DNA of 64,000 nucleotides from Hyphomicrobium sp. GTDB lineage: Bacteria; Pseudomonadota; Alphaproteobacteria; Rhizobiales; Hyphomicrobiaceae. Every line of letters starts with the position of its first letter. Positions within the stretch are counted from its first letter, which is position 1. Below, piece by piece: positions 48,017-56,285 of the stretch. The position numbers and the translations under genes were made by a program. The notes under the pieces were generated by a model. It did no database searches. It saw only the letters and a list, made by a program, of their open reading frames with translations, and was not told the origin of the DNA. The stretch is taken from contig NZ_JAIELN010000006.1 in NCBI RefSeq assembly GCF_019753045.1, positions 62,001-126,000 of the forward strand, read 5' to 3'.

Positions 48017-50343
48017 GCGGCCTTAGCTTGCCCGGAGAGGCGGAACGACACCAGCACCGATTTCGAAGTCGGCGTATCGCTCTCGGCACCGGCGATCGAC
48101 AGCGGGACGAGCACGTTCAGCTCGGGATAATAACCGGCGACCGAGCCGCGCGGGAGTTCATAGGGAACGACGCGGAAGCTTTCCGCGATCCGCTCGACGC
48201 CGTCATCATGCCGTCCGATGATGTCGACGCGATCGCCGGCTTCGGCACCGATTTCCGCGAGGTCCGTCGGATTGACGAAGACCACGCGGCGCTCTCCGTA
48301 GACGCCGCGGTAGCGATCATCGAGGCCATAGACAGTCGTATTATATTGATCGTGCGAGCGGAACGTCTGGAGGACGAACGTGCCTTGCTCGGCGATCGCG
48401 AGCTGGTGCTCGGTCCGGTCGGGAAGCTCTGCGCTCGAGAAGGTCGCTTTCTGCGACGGTGTATGCCAGATGCGTTCCGCGGCGCCGTTGGGCAGGCGGA
48501 AGCCACGCGGGCGGCGAACACGCTTGTTGTAATCGTGGAAGCCAGGAATGGTGCGTGCGATCAGATCGCGGATGCGGTCGTAGTGATGCGCAAGGCCCTT
48601 CCAATCAACGGTCGCCGATCCAACCGTTGCTTCCGCGATGCCGGCGATGATGCCGATTTCGGAGCGAAGCTCGGGCGAAGCCGGCCGGTTGATGCCGCCC
48701 GATCCGTGTACCATGCTCATCGAGTCTTCGACGGTCACGATTTGCGCGACGCCGTCGGCATTGCGATCGATTTCGGTGCGTCCGAGGCAGGGCAGAATAT
48801 AGCTGACCTTACCCGGAAGCAGATGCGAATGATTGAGCTTCGTCGCAATATTGACGGTGAGCTTCTGGTTCATCAGCGCTTTGGCGATCAACGGGCTGTC
48901 GGGCGTCGCGCGGGCGAAATTACCGCCGAGAGCGATGAAGGCCTGTGCTGATCCATCGAGCATCGCGCCGATTGCTGCCAGGACGTTGTGGCCGTTACGG
49001 CGCGGCATTGAAACGCCGAGTTCCTTTTCGAGTGCATCGAGGAATTGGCGCGGCGGCTTCTCGTTTATGCCGACCGTGCGATCGCCCTGAACGTTCGAGT
49101 GGCCGCGCACCGGACACAGCCCCGTGCCCGGCCGTCCGATGTTGCCACGCAGGAACATGAAGTTCGCAATTTCGCGGATGGTGGCGACCGAGTGGCGATG
49201 CTGCGTCGCGCCCATCGCCCACGTGCAGATCGTTCTGTTCGATCCGATATAGATTTGCGCGAGCTCTTCGAGCTGTGCTCGCGACAGGCCGGATTGACTT
49301 TCGATCTGGTCCCACGTCGTTGCGTCGACGCTCGCCTTATAGAATTCAAATCCCGATGTGTGCTGCTTCAGGAAGCTGTGATCGAGGACCGACGGGCGTC
49401 CCGCAGCGAGTGCCGCGTCATCTGCAGCGAAGACGGCCTTCGCCATACCGCGTACCGCGGCCATGTCGCCGCCGACGCGGACTTGAAAGTATTCGCTGGC
49501 GATCGGCGTCGAGCCGCCCGTGATCATTTCCAGCTTGTCCTGAGGGTCGGCGAAGCGTTCGAGGCCTTTCTCGCGCACCGGGTTGAAGACGGCGATGCGG
49601 GCACCGCGGAGGGCCGCACGGCGGAGATCGCCGAGCATGCGCGGATGGTTCGTGCCGGGGTTCTGTCCGATGACGAAGATCGCGTCGGCCTTCTCGAAAT
49701 CCTCGAGCATGACCGTGCCTTTGCCGATGCCGACGGCCTGGTCGAGCGCGACGCCGCTCGCCTCGTGGCACATGTTCGAGCAGTCAGGAAAATTGTTCGT
49801 GCCGTAGAGGCGCACGAAGAGCTGATAGATGAAGGCGGCTTCGTTCGACGCGCGGCCGGAGGTGTAGAATTCAGCGCGGTCGGGGCTGTCGAGGCTATTC
49901 AGGACGCCGGCTATTTCACCGAAGGCTTCGTCCCAGCCGGCTTGCACGTAGCGGTCGGTCGCAGCGTCGTAGCGCATCGGATGGGTCAAGCGGCCTTCGC
50001 GCTCGAGGTCGTAGTCGGTCCAGGTGCGAAGCTCGCTGACCGTGTGCTTCTTGAAGAAGTCCGGCTTGACGCGTTTGTCGGTCGATTCCCAGGCGACGGC
50101 TTTCACGCCGTTTTCGCAGAACTCGAATGATGAGCCGTGCTCGGGGTCGCCCCAGGCGCAGCCAGGGCAGTCAAAGCCATCCGGCTGATTGGCTTTCAGC
50201 ATCGTCACGGCGCCGGAAAGCGGTGTGCCGCTCGCGAGCAGCTTCTTTCCGCAGCTCTTCAGCGCGCCCCAGCCACCGGCCGCTTTCGACTTCTTGCCAA
50301 TAAATTCAGGTTTGCCCATCGCACCTTCACTCGCGTTTGCCAT
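48013..50343 (-). CDS. FdhF/YdeP-family molybdopterin oxidoreductase
   Basis: A protein of about 776 residues (ATG at 50343; ATG at 50319 with AAGG nearby is also possible) of the formate-dehydrogenase-H-like YdeP group. N-terminal FDCPGCAWGDP is the family hallmark. Molybdopterin-binding segments include ASNEAAFIYQLFVRLYGTNN, SNMCHEASGVAL (the position of the Mo ligand region), GQNPGTNHPRM and the C-terminal dinucleotide domain VFVNPTDLAEIGAEAGD. No Fe-S cluster motif typical of full FDHs is visible. The family includes acid-resistance protein YdeP; the electron donor and acceptor are unknown. Confidence 0.85.
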   Translation of the reverse strand: MANASEGAMGKPEFIGKKSKAAGGWGALKSCGKKLLASGTPLSGAVTMLKANQPDGFDCPGCAWGDPEHGSSFEFCENGVKAVAWESTDKRVKPDFFKKHTVSELRTWTDYDLEREGRLTHPMRYDAATDRYVQAGWDEAFGEIAGVLNSLDSPDRAEFYTSGRASNEAAFIYQLFVRLYGTNNFPDCSNMCHEASGVALDQAVGIGKGTVMLEDFEKADAIFVIGQNPGTNHPRMLGDLRRAALRGARIAVFNPVREKGLERFADPQDKLEMITGGSTPIASEYFQVRVGGDMAAVRGMAKAVFAADDAALAAGRPSVLDHSFLKQHTSGFEFYKASVDATTWDQIESQSGLSRAQLEELAQIYIGSNRTICTWAMGATQHRHSVATIREIANFMFLRGNIGRPGTGLCPVRGHSNVQGDRTVGINEKPPRQFLDALEKELGVSMPRRNGHNVLAAIGAMLDGSAQAFIALGGNFARATPDSPLIAKALMNQKLTVNIATKLNHSHLLPGKVSYILPCLGRTEIDRNADGVAQIVTVEDSMSMVHGSGGINRPASPELRSEIGIIAGIAEATVGSATVDWKGLAHHYDRIRDLIARTIPGFHDYNKRVRRPRGFRLPNGAAERIWHTPSQKATFSSAELPDRTEHQLAIAEQGTFVLQTFRSHDQYNTTVYGLDDRYRGVYGERRVVFVNPTDLAEIGAEAGDRVDIIGRHDDGVERIAESFRVVPYELPRGSVAGYYPELNVLVPLSIAGAESDTPTSKSVLVSFRLSGQAKAA

Positions 50344-50481
50344 CCCGGCACTCGTTGTGCATGTGCGAAATGATGGGTGTCCGCAACGCACGGGCAAGGA
50401 ATAACCGTTATGCGGAAACGGAATATCACTAGATTTTTCATAGTTTTACTGCACCGCAAACGCGACGGCTCGGGCGGTGCC

Positions 50482-52212
50482 TCAAAAGGCCGCTCTGCCG
50501 ACGACGCGCTCGTCCACGTCCTCAATGGAGGCAAGGAGACTTGCCGGGAGATCGCGGCCGCGCGGGATCGCGACGATCTCGAGGGGTTCGCTGACGCCGC
50601 GAATATCCACTTTGGAGAGGAGTTCGGGAGCGGGCGTCCACCCGGCGAGCCTTGCGACCTCGCGGGATATGACGACCTGGGCGCCCTTGTCTTTGGCGAC
50701 GGCTTCGAGGCGGCTCGCGACGTTCACGGCACTGCCGATCACAGTCATGTCGACGTTCGGGCCGAAGCCAATCCGTCCCATTAATAGCGGACCGGCCTCG
50801 ATGCCAATGCCGACGCGAAGGGGCCGTCCGAATTCAGCTTCCATCTTGGCATTGATGTGGTCCAGTGCGAGATCGATGTCTCGCGCGGCTCTGAGCGCCT
50901 GGCGGCAGCCGATTTCAATGCCATGCTTTTCGCCGAACACAGCGAGCAGCCCGTCGCCGATAAACTTATCGATCCAACCATCGTGGACGGCGATGGCGCT
51001 ACCTGCCGCGGCGAAGACTTCGTTCAGCATAAAGACGATGTCGTGAGGCATTTTCTTCTGTGAGAGCCGCGTGAAATCGCGCAAGTCGAGCACGAAAGCG
51101 GCTAGCGGCTTTTCGATGCCCTCGGAACCGCGCTCCGCTTCATCTGCATCCGCAGGACTTGCCGTGGATGGCCTGAGCAACCTTGTGACCGTCATTGGGC
51201 CGCGCGGTCTCACCTGGCAGGCGAGGCGCACGTTCTGGGGCGCTCCGATGCTCGCAAGCGTGACTGCTTCGGGAAACGTTGCCGGAGGAATAGCGTCGAT
51301 GCCTTCCTCGACCCGGACCCTGCATGTGGAACAGCGGGCGCGGCCACCACAAACGGATGCGTGCGGGATGCCGTTCATCCGGCTGATTTCGAGCAACGTC
51401 GGTCCGAATGTGCAGTTCGCAGAACCACCGCCGACGTAATTGATAATGAAGTGCGGCCAGTAGCGGCGTTGGATTGCCGGCCAGATGAGAAGACCGAGAG
51501 CCGCTGTCAGCATCGCTGCGAAGACGATGCGAACGATCAGGCGCATGGCAGCCAAGCGGTCGGCGTTATCGGGGCTTGGCCAATGAGAAAGCTGCTTCAC
51601 CTCTTCAAACGTTTTCGGATCGGCGATCATCTGCGCGACGGCGCGGCCGCCGACCATGAAGCCGCCAAGCGCCGCGATCGGAATGGCGATGGCGATCAAC
51701 AGCAGGAGCGGCTGGAATTTCCGGTATGGCGCGTAAAGACGCAGCCAGAAATGAATTCCCATGCACCCGTGTATCCAAACGACCAGCAGGAGCGTGCTTT
51801 GCAGCACGGCACTGTCCGGCCAGAGCCGCGCGAGCTCGTAGAGGTAGGTATCGTTCACTCCGAAGATGTCGCGCGCAAAGCGTGTGTTGACGATGTGCGG
51901 CAGAAGCAGAAATGGAATGGCGAGGCCTAGGGTGAGCTGGATGAATTCCCACGCCGGAAGGCGCAGAGTGGCGCGGTCGGAAAGCTTGTCGAGCGCAAGC
52001 ACGATGTGTGTGAGGAGCGCGGCGGCGAGGATGATCGTGCCCGGCCACGAGCGCGTTACGATCCAGCGCCATTGCTGGACTTCGTACATCGTTTGCAGAT
52101 CGAATAGCGCGAGGGCGTGATTGAGGAAGTGGGTCGTCGCAAAGGCAAACAGGATCAGCCCTGAAATGAGGCGGAGCCTTTGTCTCCAGTCTCCTCGCAG
52201 AAGGATCTGCAT
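50482..52212 (-). CDS. Membrane-anchored ferredoxin-type [2Fe-2S] / class III adenylate-guanylate cyclase fusion
   Basis: A 576-residue three-part protein. Residues 1-250 contain six hydrophobic helices with conserved histidines (THFLNHALAL, LLTHIVLALDKL, LLPHIVNT, WIHGCMGIHFW), which look like a b-type heme anchor related to succinate dehydrogenase. Residues about 262-345 are a plant-type ferredoxin with Cys288, Cys294, Cys297 and Cys332. Residues about 370-560 are a class III cyclase with metal-binding Asp376 and Asp379 (FVLDLRDF) and FIGDGLLAVFG. Such proteins would link the electron-transport state to cAMP (inference). The 84 bases upstream of the molybdoenzyme separate it from that gene. 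Confidence 0.88.
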   Translation of the reverse strand: MQILLRGDWRQRLRLISGLILFAFATTHFLNHALALFDLQTMYEVQQWRWIVTRSWPGTIILAAALLTHIVLALDKLSDRATLRLPAWEFIQLTLGLAIPFLLLPHIVNTRFARDIFGVNDTYLYELARLWPDSAVLQSTLLLVVWIHGCMGIHFWLRLYAPYRKFQPLLLLIAIAIPIAALGGFMVGGRAVAQMIADPKTFEEVKQLSHWPSPDNADRLAAMRLIVRIVFAAMLTAALGLLIWPAIQRRYWPHFIINYVGGGSANCTFGPTLLEISRMNGIPHASVCGGRARCSTCRVRVEEGIDAIPPATFPEAVTLASIGAPQNVRLACQVRPRGPMTVTRLLRPSTASPADADEAERGSEGIEKPLAAFVLDLRDFTRLSQKKMPHDIVFMLNEVFAAAGSAIAVHDGWIDKFIGDGLLAVFGEKHGIEIGCRQALRAARDIDLALDHINAKMEAEFGRPLRVGIGIEAGPLLMGRIGFGPNVDMTVIGSAVNVASRLEAVAKDKGAQVVISREVARLAGWTPAPELLSKVDIRGVSEPLEIVAIPRGRDLPASLLASIEDVDERVVGRAAF

Positions 52213-52399
52213 GGCGTCTCCGGTGAAGGGATTCCCCGCATCGCCGTGCTATTTCTCTTGGCGTTGGTCAAGCTAATTGTGCGCCGAAAAGATCCTCTTC
52301 GCGAGATATTATGTGGCGTGCTGCTCTAATGCGCCGCCCGAAGAGGAACGGGCACGGGGAGGGGGCGAATTTTCCCCGGCTTCCTCGCGTTCGAGCCGA

Positions 52400-54025
52400 T
52401 CAGAAGATAAAGTCCGTGTTGATGAAGTTGCTGTCGTGGTCGCGGACGATCTTGTTCAATATGCGTTTTGAATCGTCCGTCTGCTTCGCGGCAACCATGG
52501 AGCGGATTGAGAACGATCTCAATGCGTCCGTCACCGACAGCGTTCCTTCGGCTGAATCCTTGCGTCCCGTGAACGGGAAGACATCCGGTCCGCGCTGGCA
52601 TTGGCAATTGACGTTCACGCGGCACACCTGATTGACGAGCGGATCGACAAGCTTGCCGATGGTTTCTGGATTTTCACTGAAGATCGACACCTGCTGTCCG
52701 TGCTCGGACGTGATGACGTATTCAAGTGCGGTTTCCAAATCGTCGAAAGACATGACAGGCACGATCGGGCCGAACTGTTCCTCCCGATACAGGAGCATGT
52801 TTTCCTTGACCGGGTAGACGACGGCCGGCGCAAAGAGCGTTCCGCATACCGTTCCGCCGCCCTCATTGAGAACGCGCGCGCCTTTCGATTTTGCGTCTTC
52901 GACGAGCCGCGTCATGTGCCGAACTTTGGAAAGGTCGGGGAGCGGGGTTATCACCACGCGCTTTTCCCAAGGCATTCCGATCTTGAGCTTCTCGACTTCC
53001 GCGACGAGGCGCTCAGTGAAGGTGTCGACGATGTCGCGATGGACGATCAACATCTTGAGGGCCGTGCAACGCTGTCCGTTGAACGAAAGCGCACCCGTCA
53101 CGCATTCCTTCACGGCGAGGTTCATGTCGGCGTCAGGAAGCACGATTGCCGCGTTCTTTGCGTCGAGGCCGAGGATGGCGCGAAGGCGGTTCACCTTCGG
53201 ATGCATCTTCTTCAGGTGGTCCGCGACCTTGCTCGAGCCAATCAATGTGAGGACGTTGATTTTTCCGGATTCGAGCAGTGCGGGGACGATTTCCTCGCCC
53301 TTGCCGTAAACGGTGTTGATGACGCCCGGCGGGAACGCTTTCTTGAAGGCCTGGAGCAGGGGATTGAACAGAAGCACGCCATATGTCGGCGGTTTGAAGA
53401 CGACGGAATTGCCCATGATCATCGCAGGGATGAGCGTCGCGAACGTTTCGTTCACCGGATAATTATAGGGGCCCATGCAGAGCACAACACCGAGCGGCGT
53501 TCGGCGGATTTGGCCGATCGTTCCTTCGACCACCAAAAAGCGCGAGTTGGCGTTGTCGAGTTCCTTCAGCGCTTCGATAGTCGCCTTGATGTAGTCGATG
53601 GTGCGGTCGAACTCCTTTTCGGAATCGACGCGGCTCTTGCCGATCTCCCACATGATGAGTTCGACGATCGTGGCTCGGCTCTCCATCATCAGCCGCGTGA
53701 ATTCCTGCATGCAGGCGATGCGCTCGGAGACTGCCATCGTAGGCCATTCGCCCCGGCCGTCGTCGTAGGCTTCAACGGCTGCAGCTAGCGCTTCCATCGC
53801 CTCCGGAATTCCCGCCGTCGGATAGCTTCCCAGCGGGATCTGTTCGAGAGTTCCATCAGGTTTGCGCGCGCAGATCGCGGAGCGGACGGGAATGGTTTCG
53901 CCGGTCCAGCGCTTGAGTGCGCCGTCGACCAGTATATCGCGCTGATCGATGGGGGCGGGCGGGGAATGGGCCTTGAGGTTTGCAGCTTCGGGAAAGAGCG
54001 CTCGCAATTGGTCCGTGGTGACCAT
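52400..54025 (-). CDS. NADP-dependent glyceraldehyde-3-phosphate dehydrogenase-like aldehyde dehydrogenase (GapN group)
   Basis: A 541-residue aldehyde dehydrogenase. The nucleophile Cys is in FNGQRCTALK, as in GapN, which converts glyceraldehyde 3-phosphate to 3-phosphoglycerate without phosphate. The cofactor turn is GSSKVADH. The usual general-base motif LELGGK reads LGLDAK here, so the canonical Glu is not at its place. The C-terminus extends past usual ALDH length, including SNFINTDFIF. The ATG at 54025 is preferred over one 13 codons earlier. Overall length fits the bacterial GapN-like group more than plant-type enzymes. Confidence 0.82.
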   Translation of the reverse strand: MVTTDQLRALFPEAANLKAHSPPAPIDQRDILVDGALKRWTGETIPVRSAICARKPDGTLEQIPLGSYPTAGIPEAMEALAAAVEAYDDGRGEWPTMAVSERIACMQEFTRLMMESRATIVELIMWEIGKSRVDSEKEFDRTIDYIKATIEALKELDNANSRFLVVEGTIGQIRRTPLGVVLCMGPYNYPVNETFATLIPAMIMGNSVVFKPPTYGVLLFNPLLQAFKKAFPPGVINTVYGKGEEIVPALLESGKINVLTLIGSSKVADHLKKMHPKVNRLRAILGLDAKNAAIVLPDADMNLAVKECVTGALSFNGQRCTALKMLIVHRDIVDTFTERLVAEVEKLKIGMPWEKRVVITPLPDLSKVRHMTRLVEDAKSKGARVLNEGGGTVCGTLFAPAVVYPVKENMLLYREEQFGPIVPVMSFDDLETALEYVITSEHGQQVSIFSENPETIGKLVDPLVNQVCRVNVNCQCQRGPDVFPFTGRKDSAEGTLSVTDALRSFSIRSMVAAKQTDDSKRILNKIVRDHDSNFINTDFIF

Positions 54026-54195
54026 GTGCAGCCGATGCCTCCGATCGCTAGACGAGGAGATCATTGCGGAGAAAGGCGGAAGCGCATGCTTCCGGCCCCC
54101 ACGACACTGAACCTCGCTGCGGGGCGATCGTTCCGCGCGTTCTCTCTAAAGGCCTTTAAAGACGATCTTAGCCGACGACGTGGTGCACGACCCCG

Positions 54196-55764
54196 TCAGG
54201 GGAAAGCCTGATAGAGCCAGGTTTCGCTCAGCGCTTCCCCCTTCTTCGCAAGGAAAGCGCGGAGATCGGCGGGCTGGCCGTCGAGGTCGCCCAAGTCGAA
54301 CATCATGCGCCAGCGCTTGGTGCCGACAACGGGAAATGCTTCGACGCCGCTGATCGTGCCGTGGGATGTCGTGACGATCGTCTCCAGGCCGCCGTAGCGA
54401 ACCTCGTCCTCCAAGGTCTTGCCTTCCACGTCGATCATGAATTTCCGCGAGCCCGGCTTGGTGTGGCGGAGATCGAGGTCGCGTCCGCCGAGACCGCCGA
54501 TGCCTACGCGTGTGGCGACGATGCGGGCGACGTCGCCGGTCGGCGGCGAATCCAGACCCCAATACAACCGATAGCGCGCGTTGATGACCGATCCGGCCAC
54601 GATCGGTTGTTCGGGATTCCAGAAGGCGACAATGTTGTCTTCGGTTTCGTTCGGCGTCGGCAACTGCACGAGCTTGATGGCGCCTTTGCCCCAGCCAGAT
54701 AACGGCTCGACCCACATGCTTGGCCGCCTGTCATAGAATAGGCTGTCGTCCTGGTAGTTCTCGAAGTTGCGGTCGCGCTGGATCAGCCCGTAACCCTTGG
54801 GATTGTCGTCGAGGAAGCTATTGGTGACGATGCGGGGCGGATTGGAAAGCGGCCGCCAGATGCGTTCACCGCGGCCGGTCCACATGGAGAGGCCGTCGCA
54901 ATCGTGAACCTCCGGGCGCCAGTCGCCCCGGAAATGCCCGGAATTTTCGCCGTACCAGAACATGCCGGTCAACGGGGCGATGCCGAGCAAACGAACGGGA
55001 GCGCGGAAATAGAGCTCGCACTCGATGTCCTGGATAGCGCCGCCCTGGCCCCCTTCGATGCGCCGGCTGTCCATCCGGTAGGCGCCGGTCACGCTCTTGC
55101 TCTCGAGCAGGGCGTAGATGGTCATGCCGCTGCCATTGGGCTCCAGCCAGAAGTTGGTGAAGCGCGGGAATTCTTCGGGCTCGCCGGTGTTGATGGCCAA
55201 TCCTCGCGCCGATCCGCCATACTGGTCGTAGGGGTCGGAGGCGCGGAAATAGGAAGCGCCGAGATAGGCGAGCCAATCGCTCTGGCCGCCCCGGCTCATC
55301 AATCGAAAACCGGCAAAACCCGCCGACTTCAATTTTCTGAGCGGATGATCCGCCGGCATATTGAAGTAGTCGGGGTTGTAAACCACCTCGCGGGCCGAGC
55401 CATTCTCGAGCACGTAGATGCCGACTGGCTCCGCGTAGAACCGCCCTTGAGGGAAGAGCCGCACGGTCTGGGCGCCCGGCACGTCCCGCCAGAGCTCCAT
55501 TTCCGGCTTGTAGACTGCCTGGGCGAACGTATCGAAAGTCATGCCCCGCAGCGGATCGCCGGCGTCCGGCTGGGGCGGAGGGGCGTAGGGGGCCTGAGAT
55601 AAGGTTTTCGCTCTTTGCTTCAGGTCGTCGAAAGAAAACGGCTGCGGCGATCCGAGGACGGCGGCGCCAATCGGTGCATCGCTCATTGCGGAGCTGCTCC
55701 ATCCCACCGCGGCGCTGGTTAAGGCGCCAGCCAAGACGTGTCGACGGTCAAGCATCAAGGGCAT
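54196..55764 (-). CDS. opgD: Periplasmic glucan biosynthesis protein, MdoG/OpgD type
   Basis: A 522-residue protein of the MdoG family that shapes osmoregulated periplasmic glucans. The N-terminus has DRRHVLAGA, a twin-arginine signal, which favours OpgD (Tat-exported) over OpgG (Sec). Family segments include SYFRASDPYDQYGGSARGLA, FPRFTNFWLE, HDCDGLSMW and QRDRNFENYQDD. No glucan synthase (OpgH) gene is next to it in the window, so it may be an orphan. Confidence 0.9.
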   Translation of the reverse strand: MPLMLDRRHVLAGALTSAAVGWSSSAMSDAPIGAAVLGSPQPFSFDDLKQRAKTLSQAPYAPPPQPDAGDPLRGMTFDTFAQAVYKPEMELWRDVPGAQTVRLFPQGRFYAEPVGIYVLENGSAREVVYNPDYFNMPADHPLRKLKSAGFAGFRLMSRGGQSDWLAYLGASYFRASDPYDQYGGSARGLAINTGEPEEFPRFTNFWLEPNGSGMTIYALLESKSVTGAYRMDSRRIEGGQGGAIQDIECELYFRAPVRLLGIAPLTGMFWYGENSGHFRGDWRPEVHDCDGLSMWTGRGERIWRPLSNPPRIVTNSFLDDNPKGYGLIQRDRNFENYQDDSLFYDRRPSMWVEPLSGWGKGAIKLVQLPTPNETEDNIVAFWNPEQPIVAGSVINARYRLYWGLDSPPTGDVARIVATRVGIGGLGGRDLDLRHTKPGSRKFMIDVEGKTLEDEVRYGGLETIVTTSHGTISGVEAFPVVGTKRWRMMFDLGDLDGQPADLRAFLAKKGEALSETWLYQAFP

Positions 55765-56285
55765 GTTATTCCGGTGTGACCTAGGTGGGTGGGAAATAAC
55801 GGTGTGGCGTCGCCTATATCTGCTAGGAATGGGGATATTTCAACTAGGCGCGCGAGAGGCCCTCCGGCGGGGTCAGACTGTTCTGCCGGATGGTCATCCA
55901 AGACCCGGATCATGCCCCGGCGGCGAGACCTGAATTTGACGATATTTGGGCTGCGGCGTCCTACCGCTATAGCTTCCCTTTCTCACTCCGTCCGCGAACT
56001 CGGCGCGGGGTATCAGCGACGGATTTGGGAACCCCTTCCGCCGGCGTTAATGTTTCGTTTGCGATGATGCCGAGCAGCGGTGATATCGGTCGGCGGGGCG
56101 TTTCAATTCGGCACCGATCGGCAAAGGCTTGTTAGCCAAATTGTCGATTTCATCTCTGATGGTACTCGCAAAAACATAGGTGGACTTCAGATTAAACTCT
56201 CCGCAACTTTTTCTTTACATACCGGTCAGAGTGCTCGTGTCCTACAGGTAGATGTCGTGCGACGCCTCAGAGAAATTGCCGAGCC
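55765..56285. other. Non-coding interval between opgD and the GAF-GGDEF-EAL gene
   Basis: These 521 bases hold short frames but none that looks coding. The last 120 bases (from about 56160) turn AT-rich and probably contain the promoter of the signalling gene at 56286. No tRNA, repeat or terminator was recognised. Confidence 0.5.

Noticed and set aside
49045-50130. Forward frame of 361 codons opposite the YdeP-type gene
   Set aside because: Antisense shadow without motif or start signal.
52601-53788. Forward frame of 395 codons opposite the GapN-like gene
   Set aside because: Composition is that of an antisense shadow, and the reverse gene has catalytic motifs.
54147-54158. Perfect 12-base palindrome TAAAGGCCTTTA
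   Set aside because: Short, isolated and without a neighbouring gene start; no role can be supported.
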